Assembly (NCBI GenBank): GCA_003133345.1
Contig: PKXB01000166.1
Location: 1,338 to 10,409 of the forward strand
Length of the DNA: 9,072 nucleotides
Reading direction: 5' to 3'
Origin: Hyphomicrobiales bacterium
GTDB lineage: Bacteria > Pseudomonadota > Alphaproteobacteria > Rhizobiales > Xanthobacteraceae
Shown: positions 1 to 6,309 of the stretch, in pieces
Position numbering within the stretch: the stretch's first letter is position 1
How the letters are laid out: each line of letters opens with the position of its first letter
Made by a program: the position numbers and the translations under genes
The notes under the pieces: model-generated
What the model was told of the DNA's origin: nothing
Seen by the model: only the letters and a program-made list of their open reading frames with translations
Databases searched by the model: none

Positions 1-157
1 GCAAGCAAAAGCCGATTGCGAGGCCAATTTGATAAAGCGCTCATCCCCTTAAACCGCGCCCGGTCCGCTTTAGTTCCAAGAGGAAGCGCGTTGTGACGCC
101 ATTCTTTCGCCGTCGCATCCACGTCGGCATGTTGCCGCCCGTTTATGAGTCCACGCC

Positions 158-1981
158 CTAGCTCATCGCCACATCGGTGAGCCGCATCTGCACGCGCTCC
201 TCGCCCTGCCAGCGATCGACCGCGAGGTGACCCGCTGCGTGCATGAGCCGGCCGCGATTGTCGAGCAGCGCCTGGCCGAGCGGCTGTCCAGCGGCGCGGA
301 ACGCAATCGCGTTGACGATTTTTCCGTCGCCGGATTTAAACCGCGCACGAATGTGATTCTCGCCGACCAGATCGGCGTAGCTGAGCGTGTGCGCCGGCAG
401 CGCCAGCGTCGGCTCCGGATTGCCGGCGCCGTAGGGTCCCGCGCGCGCCAGCATGTCCACCAGCGCCAGATTGACGGCGCCCGCGCTGACCGCGCCGTCG
501 ATCGCGAGCCCGCGCTCGCGCCGCGCCGCCTCCACCGATGCGGCCAGCGCGTCCTCCAGATAGGCGCGGAATGCGGCGAGCGCGTCTTTTTTTAACGTGA
601 TGCCGGCCGCCATGGCGTGGCCGCCGCCCTTGAGCAGCAGGCCCTCGCGCACCGCGCGCCGCACCGCCAGTCCGAGATCGACGCCCGCAATGGAGCGTCC
701 CGATCCGGTACCGGTGCCGCCCGGCTCCAGCGCAATCGCAAACGCGGGACGCCCGTAGCGTTCCTTCAGCCGCGCCGCCACCAGCCCGACCACGCCGGGA
801 TGCCAGCCTTCGCCCGCGGTCACCACCACGGCGCCCTTCTCCTCGAGCCCGAGCGCGGCCATGGCTTCGGCTTCCGCCTGCGCCACGGTCGCGAGCTCGA
901 TCTGCTGGCGCTCGCGATTCAAACGGTCGAGCTCGGCGGCGATGCGCGCGGCCTCAGACGGGTCCTCCTCCAGCAGCAGCCGCACGCCTAAGTCAGCACG
1001 TCCGATGCGGCCGCCGGCATTGATGCGCGGCCCGAGCAGAAAGCCGAGATGCCACGGCTCCGGCGGGCCGGAAAGGCGCGATGCATCCATCAGCGCGGTC
1101 AGCCCGATTTGATCGCGGCGTCTTAATGCGATGAGCCCCTTGGCGACGAAGGCGCGGTTGAGGCCTGTGAGCGGCACCACGTCGGCGACGGTGCCGAGCG
1201 CGACCAGATGCAGCAGCGACAACAGGTCGGGCTCGCCCCGTAGTCCGGTCCAGAAATTGCGCTGGCGTAACTCCCGCGTCAGCGCGACTAGCGTGAGGAA
1301 CACCAGGCCGACGGCGGCGAGATGGCCGAGACCGGAGAGATCGTCGGCGCGGTTCGGATTGACGATCGCCACCGCCGGCGGCAATTCCTCGTCGGCCTGA
1401 TGATGGTCGAGCACCACAACGTCGAGGCCGAGCTTGCGGGCTTCTACGAGCGTTACATTGCTGGTTGTTCCGCAATCGACGGTGACCAAAAGCTTGATGC
1501 CGCGCTCGGCGAATGCGCGGATGGCGTCCACATTCGGCCCATAGCCTTCGAAAATCCTGTCGGGAATATGCACGATCGGATCGAGCCCGCAGTGGCGCAG
1601 ATAGCGCGCGAGCAGCGCCGCGGCGGTGGCGCCGTCCACGTCGTAATCCCCGAAAATCGCTACGCTTTCCCCATGGATAACGGCATGCGCGAGACGCGCC
1701 GAGGCGGCCTCCATATCGGTCAGCGTATGCGGGTCGGGCATCAGGCCCTTGATGGTGGGATCGAGATAGGCCGCAACCTCGTCGGCCTCGACACCACGCC
1801 CGGCCAGTACCCGCGCCAGCAGTTCCGGCACGCCGGAACGCTGCGCGATGGTAAGCGCGCGCGCCTGTCCCCGCTCGTCCAAGCGGTCGCGCCACGCGCG
1901 CCCGGTCGCAGATTTCTCCACACCGAGAAAGCAGCGGTCGGAAGAATTCAACGCCGCTGCCGGCAGAGCCGCCATCGTCAT
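158..1981 (-). CDS. recJ: Single-stranded-DNA-specific 5'-3' exonuclease RecJ
   Basis: RecJ degrades single-stranded DNA 5' to 3' in the cytoplasm, acting in RecF-pathway recombination, mismatch repair and processing of stalled forks. The 607-residue protein carries the DHH phosphoesterase motifs in order: DYDVDG at 112-117 (metal-binding Asp), VTVDCG at 166-171, LDHH at 191-194, and GTVADVVP at 263-270. The GPRINAGGRIGRA segment at 317-329 is typical of the family. A DHHA1 domain follows, with SGRSIAG near 427-433 and KGGGHAMAAG at 451-460, then a C-terminal OB-fold region (about 490-605). It is slightly longer than E. coli RecJ (577) because of an N-terminal extension; all catalytic motifs are intact. 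The chosen start is the first ATG of the frame; a second ATG lies two codons on. No good Shine-Dalgarno precedes it, and glpX ends 31 nt upstream, so translation may depend partly on coupling to glpX. Confidence 0.97.
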   Translation of the reverse strand: MTMAALPAAALNSSDRCFLGVEKSATGRAWRDRLDERGQARALTIAQRSGVPELLARVLAGRGVEADEVAAYLDPTIKGLMPDPHTLTDMEAASARLAHAVIHGESVAIFGDYDVDGATAAALLARYLRHCGLDPIVHIPDRIFEGYGPNVDAIRAFAERGIKLLVTVDCGTTSNVTLVEARKLGLDVVVLDHHQADEELPPAVAIVNPNRADDLSGLGHLAAVGLVFLTLVALTRELRQRNFWTGLRGEPDLLSLLHLVALGTVADVVPLTGLNRAFVAKGLIALRRRDQIGLTALMDASRLSGPPEPWHLGFLLGPRINAGGRIGRADLGVRLLLEEDPSEAARIAAELDRLNRERQQIELATVAQAEAEAMAALGLEEKGAVVVTAGEGWHPGVVGLVAARLKERYGRPAFAIALEPGGTGTGSGRSIAGVDLGLAVRRAVREGLLLKGGGHAMAAGITLKKDALAAFRAYLEDALAASVEAARRERGLAIDGAVSAGAVNLALVDMLARAGPYGAGNPEPTLALPAHTLSYADLVGENHIRARFKSGDGKIVNAIAFRAAGQPLGQALLDNRGRLMHAAGHLAVDRWQGEERVQMRLTDVAMS

Positions 1982-2012
1982 ACCACGCGATGAAAAGCGC
2001 TCGTTGCGTTCG

Positions 2013-3005
2013 TCAATCCAGATAAAACTTAGCGAACTGCCGGTGCTCGGCGATCACGCGCCGCACGGTGCCGGTGGCCGAGCGCATCACCACCGTCTCG
2101 GTCACGATCACGTCCTTGCCGAACTTGACCCCACTCAGCATGGCGCCGCTCGTCACCCCGGTGGCGGAGAACAGGCAGTCGCCTTTCACCATGTCCTCGA
2201 TCTCATATTTCTTCTTGGCGTCCTTGATGCCCATTTTCAAGGTGCGCTCGCGCAAGGCTTCAGTATCGATGATGAGCCTGGTCTGCATCTGGCCGCCGAT
2301 GCAGCGCAAGGCCGCCGCCGCCAGCACGCCCTCCGGCGCGCCGCCGCTGCCGAGATAGATGTCGATGGCGGTCTTCGGCTCGGCGCAATGGATCACGCCG
2401 GCAACGTCGCCGTCGCTGATCAGGCTGACCGCGGCGCCGAGCTTGCGGATCGCGGCGATCTTGTCGGCGTGGCGCGGGCGGTCGAGCAGGATGGCGGTGA
2501 TTTCCGACGGCTTGACGCCTTTGGCCTTGGCCAACCGGATGATGTTTTCTTCCGCCGGCGCGTCGAGGTCGATGGTACCCTTCGGATAGCCGGGGCCGAT
2601 GGCGATCTTGTCCATGTAGCAGTCGGGCGCGTGCAGCAGCGTACCGCCATCGGCCATCGCGATTGTGGCGATCGCGCCCGGCATGTTCTTGGCGCACAAG
2701 GTCGTGCCTTCGAGCGGATCGACCGCGATGTCGACCTTGGGTCCGTGCTTGTTGCCGACCTTCTCGCCGATGAACAGCATCGGCGCCTCGTCGATCTCGC
2801 CCTCGCCGATCACCACTGTGCCGTCGATCGGCAATTTGTTCAGCTCGCGACGCATGGCGTCGACCGCGGCCTGGTCGGCGGCCTTCTCCTGCCCACGCCC
2901 GCGCAAACGCGCCGACGACACCGCCGCGCGCTCGGTCACGCGTACGATCTCGAGGGTGAGAATGCGCTCCAGCAAAAATTCGGGCTGGACGGTGATCGAT
3001 GCCAT
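2013..3005 (-). CDS. glpX: Class II fructose-1,6-bisphosphatase (GlpX)
   Basis: Hydrolyses fructose-1,6-bisphosphate to fructose-6-phosphate and phosphate, the irreversible step of gluconeogenesis; in autotrophic relatives the same family also serves the Calvin cycle, sometimes with sedoheptulose bisphosphatase activity. The 330-residue protein aligns from memory with E. coli GlpX along its length. The metal ligands appear conserved: D44 in KAADQAAV, E68 in VIGEGEIDEAP (65-75), D96 and E99 in DIAVDPLEG (92-100), and E225 in GGAPEG (221-226). The KGTIDLDAP segment (142-150) and FSATGVTSG (279-287) are also family signatures. The ATG at 3005 is supported by a strong GGAG eight nt upstream. It lies between hom and recJ on the same strand. 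The long leader after hom (128 nt, with two inverted-repeat structures) suggests glpX could have its own promoter or be processed separately. Nothing in the protein is broken or missing. Confidence 0.96.
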   Translation of the reverse strand: MASITVQPEFLLERILTLEIVRVTERAAVSSARLRGRGQEKAADQAAVDAMRRELNKLPIDGTVVIGEGEIDEAPMLFIGEKVGNKHGPKVDIAVDPLEGTTLCAKNMPGAIATIAMADGGTLLHAPDCYMDKIAIGPGYPKGTIDLDAPAEENIIRLAKAKGVKPSEITAILLDRPRHADKIAAIRKLGAAVSLISDGDVAGVIHCAEPKTAIDIYLGSGGAPEGVLAAAALRCIGGQMQTRLIIDTEALRERTLKMGIKDAKKKYEIEDMVKGDCLFSATGVTSGAMLSGVKFGKDVIVTETVVMRSATGTVRRVIAEHRQFAKFYLD

Positions 3006-3013
3006 TTCTTAAG

Positions 3014-3020
3014 CTCCCCC
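3014..3020 (-). promoter_or_regulatory. Strong ribosome binding site of glpX
   Basis: On the minus strand this reads GGGGGAG, with the GGAG core eight nt before the glpX ATG. It is the best Shine-Dalgarno sequence in the minus-strand gene group and fixes the glpX start. By contrast, hom and recJ have little recognisable site, which suggests glpX is translated independently while those two lean on the gene before them. Confidence 0.75.
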
Positions 3021-3030
3021 ATGGACGAAG

Positions 3031-3046
3031 CCGGCTTGCAAGCCGG
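3031..3046. repeat. Perfect 16-bp palindrome upstream of glpX
   Basis: CCGGCTTGCAAGCCGG is exactly self-complementary. Two further A:T pairs flank it beyond one mismatch (3028-3029 with 3048-3049). It lies 25-41 nt upstream of the glpX start codon, just ahead of the ribosome binding site. As RNA it could form a compact stem only with part of the centre unpaired; as DNA it has the symmetry expected of a dimeric regulator's operator. I cannot assign it to a known regulator. There is no T-run after it on the minus strand, so it does not look like a classical terminator. Confidence 0.6.
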
Positions 3047-3060
3047 TTTGGATATTAGCT

Positions 3061-3133
3061 GCGCATGATCTTTTCCGAAAACCGGGTCCCATCCCCGATC
3101 GCGGTCGAGGACATGCTTTTCGGGATCATGCGC
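3061..3133. repeat. Palindromic intergenic element of rhizobial type
   Basis: Outer inverted repeat: left arm GCGCATGATC-TTTT-CCGAAAA (3061-3081) and right arm at 3117-3133, whose reverse complement is GCGCATGATCCCGAAAA. The arms are identical except for four extra Ts in the left one. Between them is an imperfect 18-bp dyad (3093-3110, 14 of 18 positions symmetric). The arm sequence resembles a dispersed intergenic palindrome I recall as abundant in Bradyrhizobium, Rhodopseudomonas and Mesorhizobium genomes; that identification is from memory. The right arm touches the hom stop codon directly, so the folded RNA would form the immediate 3' end of the hom message and might end or stabilise it before glpX. 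Confidence 0.75.
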
Positions 3134-4444
3134 TTAGTTCTTCTCGATCCGGATCACCTGCGGCATGCCCGAGATCACCCTATCGCGCCCCACCGCCGCA
3201 AGAGCCTTGCGCACGGCGTCCTCAGTTGTCGCATAGGTAATGAGGATAACGGGGACGGAACCGGCCTTGGCGTCGCTGTCGGCACGCCCATGGTGGCGCT
3301 GCACAATGGATTCCAGCGAAATTTCCTGTTCGGCAAGCCGCGTGGCGATGGTGGCCGCGGTTCCCGGCTTGTCGCGCGCGAGCAGCCGGATGTAGTAGCC
3401 GCCCTCGTGGCGCTGCATCGGCGCCTTGCGCACGCTTCGCAATAGCGCCGCCGGCCGCCCGAACGGGGCGGTCCGCACGCCCCGGGCGATATCGCCGATG
3501 TCGGAGAGCACCGCCGAGGCGGTCGCGGCACCGCCGGCGCCGGGTCCGATCAGCGTGAGCGGATTGATGCCCTCCGCATCCACCGTGACCGCGTTGGTCA
3601 CTCCCATCACCTGGGCGATGGCGGAATCCTTGCGCACCATGGTCGGATGCACGCGCTGCTCGATGCCCTTCTGCGTCTTCACCGCCACGCCGAGCAGTTT
3701 CACGCGATAGCCGAGCTCGTCGGCTGCGGAAAGATCGGCCGGCGCGATCGAGGAAATGCCTTCCACATAGATCGCGCTCTGATCAACCTTGGTGCCGAAG
3801 GCCAGACTTGCCAGGATCGCGAGCTTCTGCGCGGTGTCGTGACCCTCGATATCGAAACTCGGATCGGCCTCGGCATAGCCCAGGCGCTGGGCTTCCTTAA
3901 GACACTCCGCGAACGGCAGCTTGTCCTGCTCCATCCTGGTGAGGATGTAATTGCAGGTGCCGTTGAGGATACCGTAGATGCGCTCGAACGAGTTGCCCGC
4001 CATCCCTTCGCGCAAGGTCTTCACGATCGGAATGGCGCCGCCGACCGCGGCCTCGAAATTAAGCGCGACGTGGTGCTTTTCCGCGAGCGCGGCGAGCTTG
4101 ACGCCGTGCTTGGCGAGCAGCGCCTTGTTGGCGGTGACCACCGATTTGCCCGACGCCAGCGCCGCCTCGACGGCGCTCTTGGCGGGATCGCCGGCGCCGC
4201 CGATCAATTCCACGAACACATCGATGCCGGGCGCGCGCGCCAGCGCTACGGGATCGGAAAACCATTGCACTTTCTTGAGATCGATGCCGCGATCCTTGGC
4301 CTTCGAGCGCGCGCAGACCGCGGCGATCTCGATCGCGCGGCCGCAACGCGCGGCGAGCGCCTCCTGCTGGCGCGCCACCTGGGCGATCAAGGCGGCGCCG
4401 ACCGTGCCCAATCCGGCGACACCAACTTTCAGCGGAGTGACCAT
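3134..4444 (-). CDS. hom: Homoserine dehydrogenase with C-terminal ACT domain
   Basis: Reduces aspartate-4-semialdehyde to homoserine with NAD(P)H, the branch point toward threonine, isoleucine and methionine. The 436-residue product has a Rossmann dinucleotide-binding motif at 8-16 (GVAGLGTVG), the substrate/NADP Lys in VVTANKALL (K107), the core segment FEAAVGGAIPIV (130-141), NGTCNYIL (161-168), and the catalytic region GYAEADPSFDIEGHDTAQK (189-207), where E192, D203 and K207 correspond to the active-site Glu, Asp and Lys of characterised enzymes. A regulatory ACT domain (about 349-430, starting YYIRLLARDKPG) suggests threonine feedback inhibition. The frame stays open for 107 codons upstream of 4444, but that stretch overlaps the aminotransferase gene and has no homoserine dehydrogenase character. 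The ATG at 4444 begins MVTPLKVGVAG, the normal N-terminus. It lies 4 nt after the upstream gene's stop and has no visible Shine-Dalgarno, so it is probably translated by coupling. Confidence 0.97.
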   Translation of the reverse strand: MVTPLKVGVAGLGTVGAALIAQVARQQEALAARCGRAIEIAAVCARSKAKDRGIDLKKVQWFSDPVALARAPGIDVFVELIGGAGDPAKSAVEAALASGKSVVTANKALLAKHGVKLAALAEKHHVALNFEAAVGGAIPIVKTLREGMAGNSFERIYGILNGTCNYILTRMEQDKLPFAECLKEAQRLGYAEADPSFDIEGHDTAQKLAILASLAFGTKVDQSAIYVEGISSIAPADLSAADELGYRVKLLGVAVKTQKGIEQRVHPTMVRKDSAIAQVMGVTNAVTVDAEGINPLTLIGPGAGGAATASAVLSDIGDIARGVRTAPFGRPAALLRSVRKAPMQRHEGGYYIRLLARDKPGTAATIATRLAEQEISLESIVQRHHGRADSDAKAGSVPVILITYATTEDAVRKALAAVGRDRVISGMPQVIRIEKN

Positions 4445-4448
4445 GAAA

Positions 4449-5666
4449 TTAGCGCCGGGTGGCGAGCGGGACGACGTTGTGAAGGTGTTTCGGCGCGGAT
4501 TCAAGGAAGCGGCGGACATTGCGCGCGGCCTGACGGATGCGCTGTTCGTTCTCCACCAGCGCGATGCGCACGAAGCCCTCGCCATATTCGCCGAAACCAA
4601 TGCCGGGCGAGACCGCGAGTTCGGCCTTCTCCACCAGCAAGGTCGAAAATTCCACGCTGCCGAGACTGTGGAACGGCTCCGGGATCGGCGCCCAGGCGAA
4701 CATCGAGGCGCGCGGGCTCGGCACATGAAAGCCGGCGCGGCCGAAACTCTCCACCAGCACGTCACGGCGGCGCTTGTACGTTTCGCGCATCTCCTTGATG
4801 CAATCGTCGGGACCGTTGAGCGCCGCGATGGCCGCCACCTGCACCGGCGTGAAGGCGCCGTAATCGAGATAGGATTTCACCCGCGCCAGCGCCGCGATCA
4901 CGCGCTCGTTGCCGACCGCGAAGCCGATGCGCCAGCCCGGCATCGAAAACGTCTTCGACATCGAAGTGAATTCGACCGCGATATCCATCGCGCCCGGTAC
5001 CTGCAACAGCGAGGGCGGTGGATCGCCGTCGAAATAGACTTCCGCGTAAGCCAAATCGGACAGTACCAGGATACCGTGCTTCTTCGCGAAGGCGACCAGG
5101 TCCTTATAGAAGTCGAGGCTCGCCACATAGGCGGTCGGATTGGCCGGATAGCACACCACCACCGCGGACGGCTTCGGGATCGAGTGGATGATCGCGCGTT
5201 CCAGCGTATGGAAGAAATTCGGCGTCGGCTCCGACGGCACCGAGCGGACGGCGCCGCCCGCCATCAGGAAGCCGAAGGCGTGGATCGGATAGCTCGGATT
5301 GGGCACCAGCACGACGTCGCCCGGTGCGGTGATCGCCTGCGCCACGTTGGCGAAGCCTTCCTTCGAACCCAGCGTGGTGACGATCTGGGTTTCCGGATTG
5401 AGCTTCACCCCAAAGCGGCGCTCGTAATACTTCGCTTGCGCCAGGCGCAGTTTGGGAATGCCGCGCGAGGCGGAATAGCGGTCGGTGCGCGGTTTGCCGA
5501 GCGTCTCCTTGAGCTTCTCGATCACATGCGCGGGCGCCGGCAAATCCGGATTGCCCATGCCGAGATCGATGATGTCGGCCCCCGCGTTGCGGGCGCGCGC
5601 CTTGGCCCGGTTCACCTCTTCGAACACGTAGGGCGGCAAGCGGCGGATGCGGTAGAAATCTTCCAT
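4449..5666 (-). CDS. alaC: Class I/II PLP aminotransferase, AlaC-like (alanine/glutamate transaminase)
   Basis: Fold-type I pyridoxal-phosphate aminotransferase of 405 residues that closely resembles E. coli AlaC (YfdZ): RLPPYVF near 9-15, MGNPD at 37-41, YSASRGIPKLR at 64-74, GSKEG at 100-104 and VPNPSYPIHAFG at 121-132. The PLP-binding lysine is K238 in SMSKTFSMPGWRIGF (235-249). D204 and Y207 in LSDLAYAE should contact the cofactor, N176 lies in YPANPTAY, and R367 in GFVRIALVEN is the substrate carboxylate-binding arginine. AlaC makes alanine from pyruvate and glutamate. Database entries for related alphaproteobacterial proteins are often labelled LL-diaminopimelate aminotransferase, so substrate assignment is less certain than family. 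The ATG at 5666 starts the conserved N-terminus; only a weak AGGG lies 13 nt upstream. It is followed after 4 nt by hom, linking it to amino-acid synthesis. Confidence 0.9.
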   Translation of the reverse strand: MEDFYRIRRLPPYVFEEVNRAKARARNAGADIIDLGMGNPDLPAPAHVIEKLKETLGKPRTDRYSASRGIPKLRLAQAKYYERRFGVKLNPETQIVTTLGSKEGFANVAQAITAPGDVVLVPNPSYPIHAFGFLMAGGAVRSVPSEPTPNFFHTLERAIIHSIPKPSAVVVCYPANPTAYVASLDFYKDLVAFAKKHGILVLSDLAYAEVYFDGDPPPSLLQVPGAMDIAVEFTSMSKTFSMPGWRIGFAVGNERVIAALARVKSYLDYGAFTPVQVAAIAALNGPDDCIKEMRETYKRRRDVLVESFGRAGFHVPSPRASMFAWAPIPEPFHSLGSVEFSTLLVEKAELAVSPGIGFGEYGEGFVRIALVENEQRIRQAARNVRRFLESAPKHLHNVVPLATRR

Positions 5667-5700
5667 AGTCTCAAACCCTAAAGTCGGCTGCCCTGTCCAG

Positions 5701-5724
5701 CCGGCAGGCGTTACCCCGGCAGGC
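5701..5724. repeat. Short direct repeat in the lipoprotein-alaC gap
   Basis: The 9-mer CCGGCAGGC occurs at 5701-5709 and again at 5716-5724, a spacing of 15 nt, within the 63-nt gap between the lipoprotein stop and the aminotransferase start. Tandem spacing of 15 nt could reflect a duplication or a paired binding site. I see no convincing -10 element or terminator hairpin in this gap. Confidence 0.4.
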
Positions 5725-5729
5725 TTTTA

Positions 5730-6104
5730 TCACGGGTTGGTCTTAGCGCCATCCTGGGCGCCGGCGGCTTGGCCGGTATTGATGGTCGCGGGCTTCTTTT
5801 TCGCTGGCTGCGCGGCCTTTTTGGCGGCCCCATCGCGGGCTTCCTGCCGGTCGCGCACCACCTTCAGCTCCTCTTCCTCCTTGACCTGCTGTTCTTCGCT
5901 CATGGTCGGGGTCGCGCGCGGCGGCGGCATGTCGTGAACGGCCGGGTATACGTATGGCGTCGTCGGCCGCTCCGGGGTCCCGGCCGACAGCCCCATATCG
6001 CCCGGCAGCTTGTCGATCACTGCCCCGGACGAGCACCCGGCGAGCGCCGTAGCCGTGGCCAGGGTCAAGGCCGCCAAAATCGATCGTTGCAAGGCTCGCT
6101 CCAT
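5730..6104 (-). CDS. Small predicted lipoprotein, function unknown
   Basis: A 124-residue protein with a lipoprotein signal peptide: basic start (MERALQRS), a hydrophobic stretch (9-20) and lipobox LAGC at 21-24, so C24 should be lipidated after signal peptidase II cleavage. The residue after the Cys is Ser, which usually favours outer-membrane sorting in proteobacteria. The mature part is unstructured in appearance: a Pro-rich middle (TPERPTTPYVYPAVHDMPPP, 43-62), a charged, probably helical or coiled segment (EEQQVKEEEELKVVRDRQEA), and a Lys/Ala/Pro/Gln-rich tail. No enzymatic motif is visible. It is transcribed divergently from phaC and in the same direction as the aminotransferase 63 nt downstream. 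On the minus strand its stop reads TGATAA, a tandem stop. I do not recognise a named family, though a Pro-rich lipoprotein of this type seems familiar from Bradyrhizobium relatives. Confidence 0.85.
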   Translation of the reverse strand: MERALQRSILAALTLATATALAGCSSGAVIDKLPGDMGLSAGTPERPTTPYVYPAVHDMPPPRATPTMSEEQQVKEEEELKVVRDRQEARDGAAKKAAQPAKKKPATINTGQAAGAQDGAKTNP

Positions 6105-6153
6105 GCGCCGCCTAAGCTGTGCTTGAGACGAGAAATCGACGCAAACTCAATGA

Positions 6154-6183
6154 ATTCTACCATAAACCGAGTAACGGGGTAAA
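6154..6183 (-). promoter_or_regulatory. Possible housekeeping promoter for the lipoprotein gene
   Basis: On the minus strand there is a good -10 hexamer, TAGAAT (6159-6154), preceded at 18 nt by the weak -35-like TTTACC (6183-6178). It would place the transcript start near 6147, about 43 nt before the lipoprotein ATG, inside the AT-richer part of the divergent intergenic region. The -35 match is poor, so this is tentative. I found no equally good candidate for phaC on the plus strand. Confidence 0.3.
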
Positions 6184-6213
6184 ATGGCTGGAGCAAGGTG
6201 GCACGCCCGCTAA

Positions 6214-6232
6214 CCGGCTCGCAGGAAGCCGG
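6214..6232 (+). other. Small hairpin in the phaC upstream region
   Basis: CCGGCT (6214-6219) pairs with AGCCGG (6227-6232) around a 7-nt loop. It lies about 80 nt before the phaC start. No T-run follows, so it is not a clear terminator. It could be a leader stem or an operator half-site pair; in GC-rich DNA a 6-bp stem can also arise by chance. Confidence 0.3.
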
Positions 6233-6296
6233 ACGCCGGTAAAGCCATACACGCAAACATACCTTGCGGGAGGACGCGGTCGGGGCCAATTTTCAA

Positions 6297-6304
6297 GGCG
6301 GGGA
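6297..6304 (+). promoter_or_regulatory. Ribosome binding site favouring the GTG start of phaC
   Basis: GGCGGGGA lies 5 nt before the GTG at 6310 but 14 nt before the in-frame ATG at 6319. Normal spacing is about 5-9 nt, so this site supports GTG as the initiation codon, adding three residues (MKP) before the ATG-encoded Met. Confidence 0.5.
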
Positions 6305-6309
6305 CCGAC

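Noticed and set aside
1..157. Possible start of a further minus-strand gene (ATG at 44 running off the left edge) or a 29-codon frame from 129
   Set aside because: Only 14 codons are visible, and the purine-rich AAGGGG abuts the ATG without spacing. The 29-codon frame has no supporting feature. I see no RNA gene or clear terminator in these 157 nt.
1848..3068. Plus-strand open frame of 406 codons opposite glpX and the start of recJ
   Set aside because: It is a shadow of glpX, which has intact metal ligands and a strong ribosome binding site; the antisense product has no recognisable feature.
4445..4765. 107-codon N-terminal extension of homoserine dehydrogenase
   Set aside because: The extension lies entirely within the aminotransferase gene in another frame, is Arg/Ser/Pro-rich, and precedes the normal MVTPLKVGVAGLG start.
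3978..5681. Plus-strand open frame of 567 codons opposite the aminotransferase and hom
   Set aside because: It mirrors real minus-strand genes with full-length family motifs. Its translation is Arg/His/Asp-rich with no domain, as expected from GC-rich codon bias on the opposite strand.
6199..6214. Sigma-54 promoter before phaC (TGGCACG)
   Set aside because: The -24-like TGGCACG is present, but the -12 element at the required spacing reads CTAA instead of TTGC, so the essential GC is missing.
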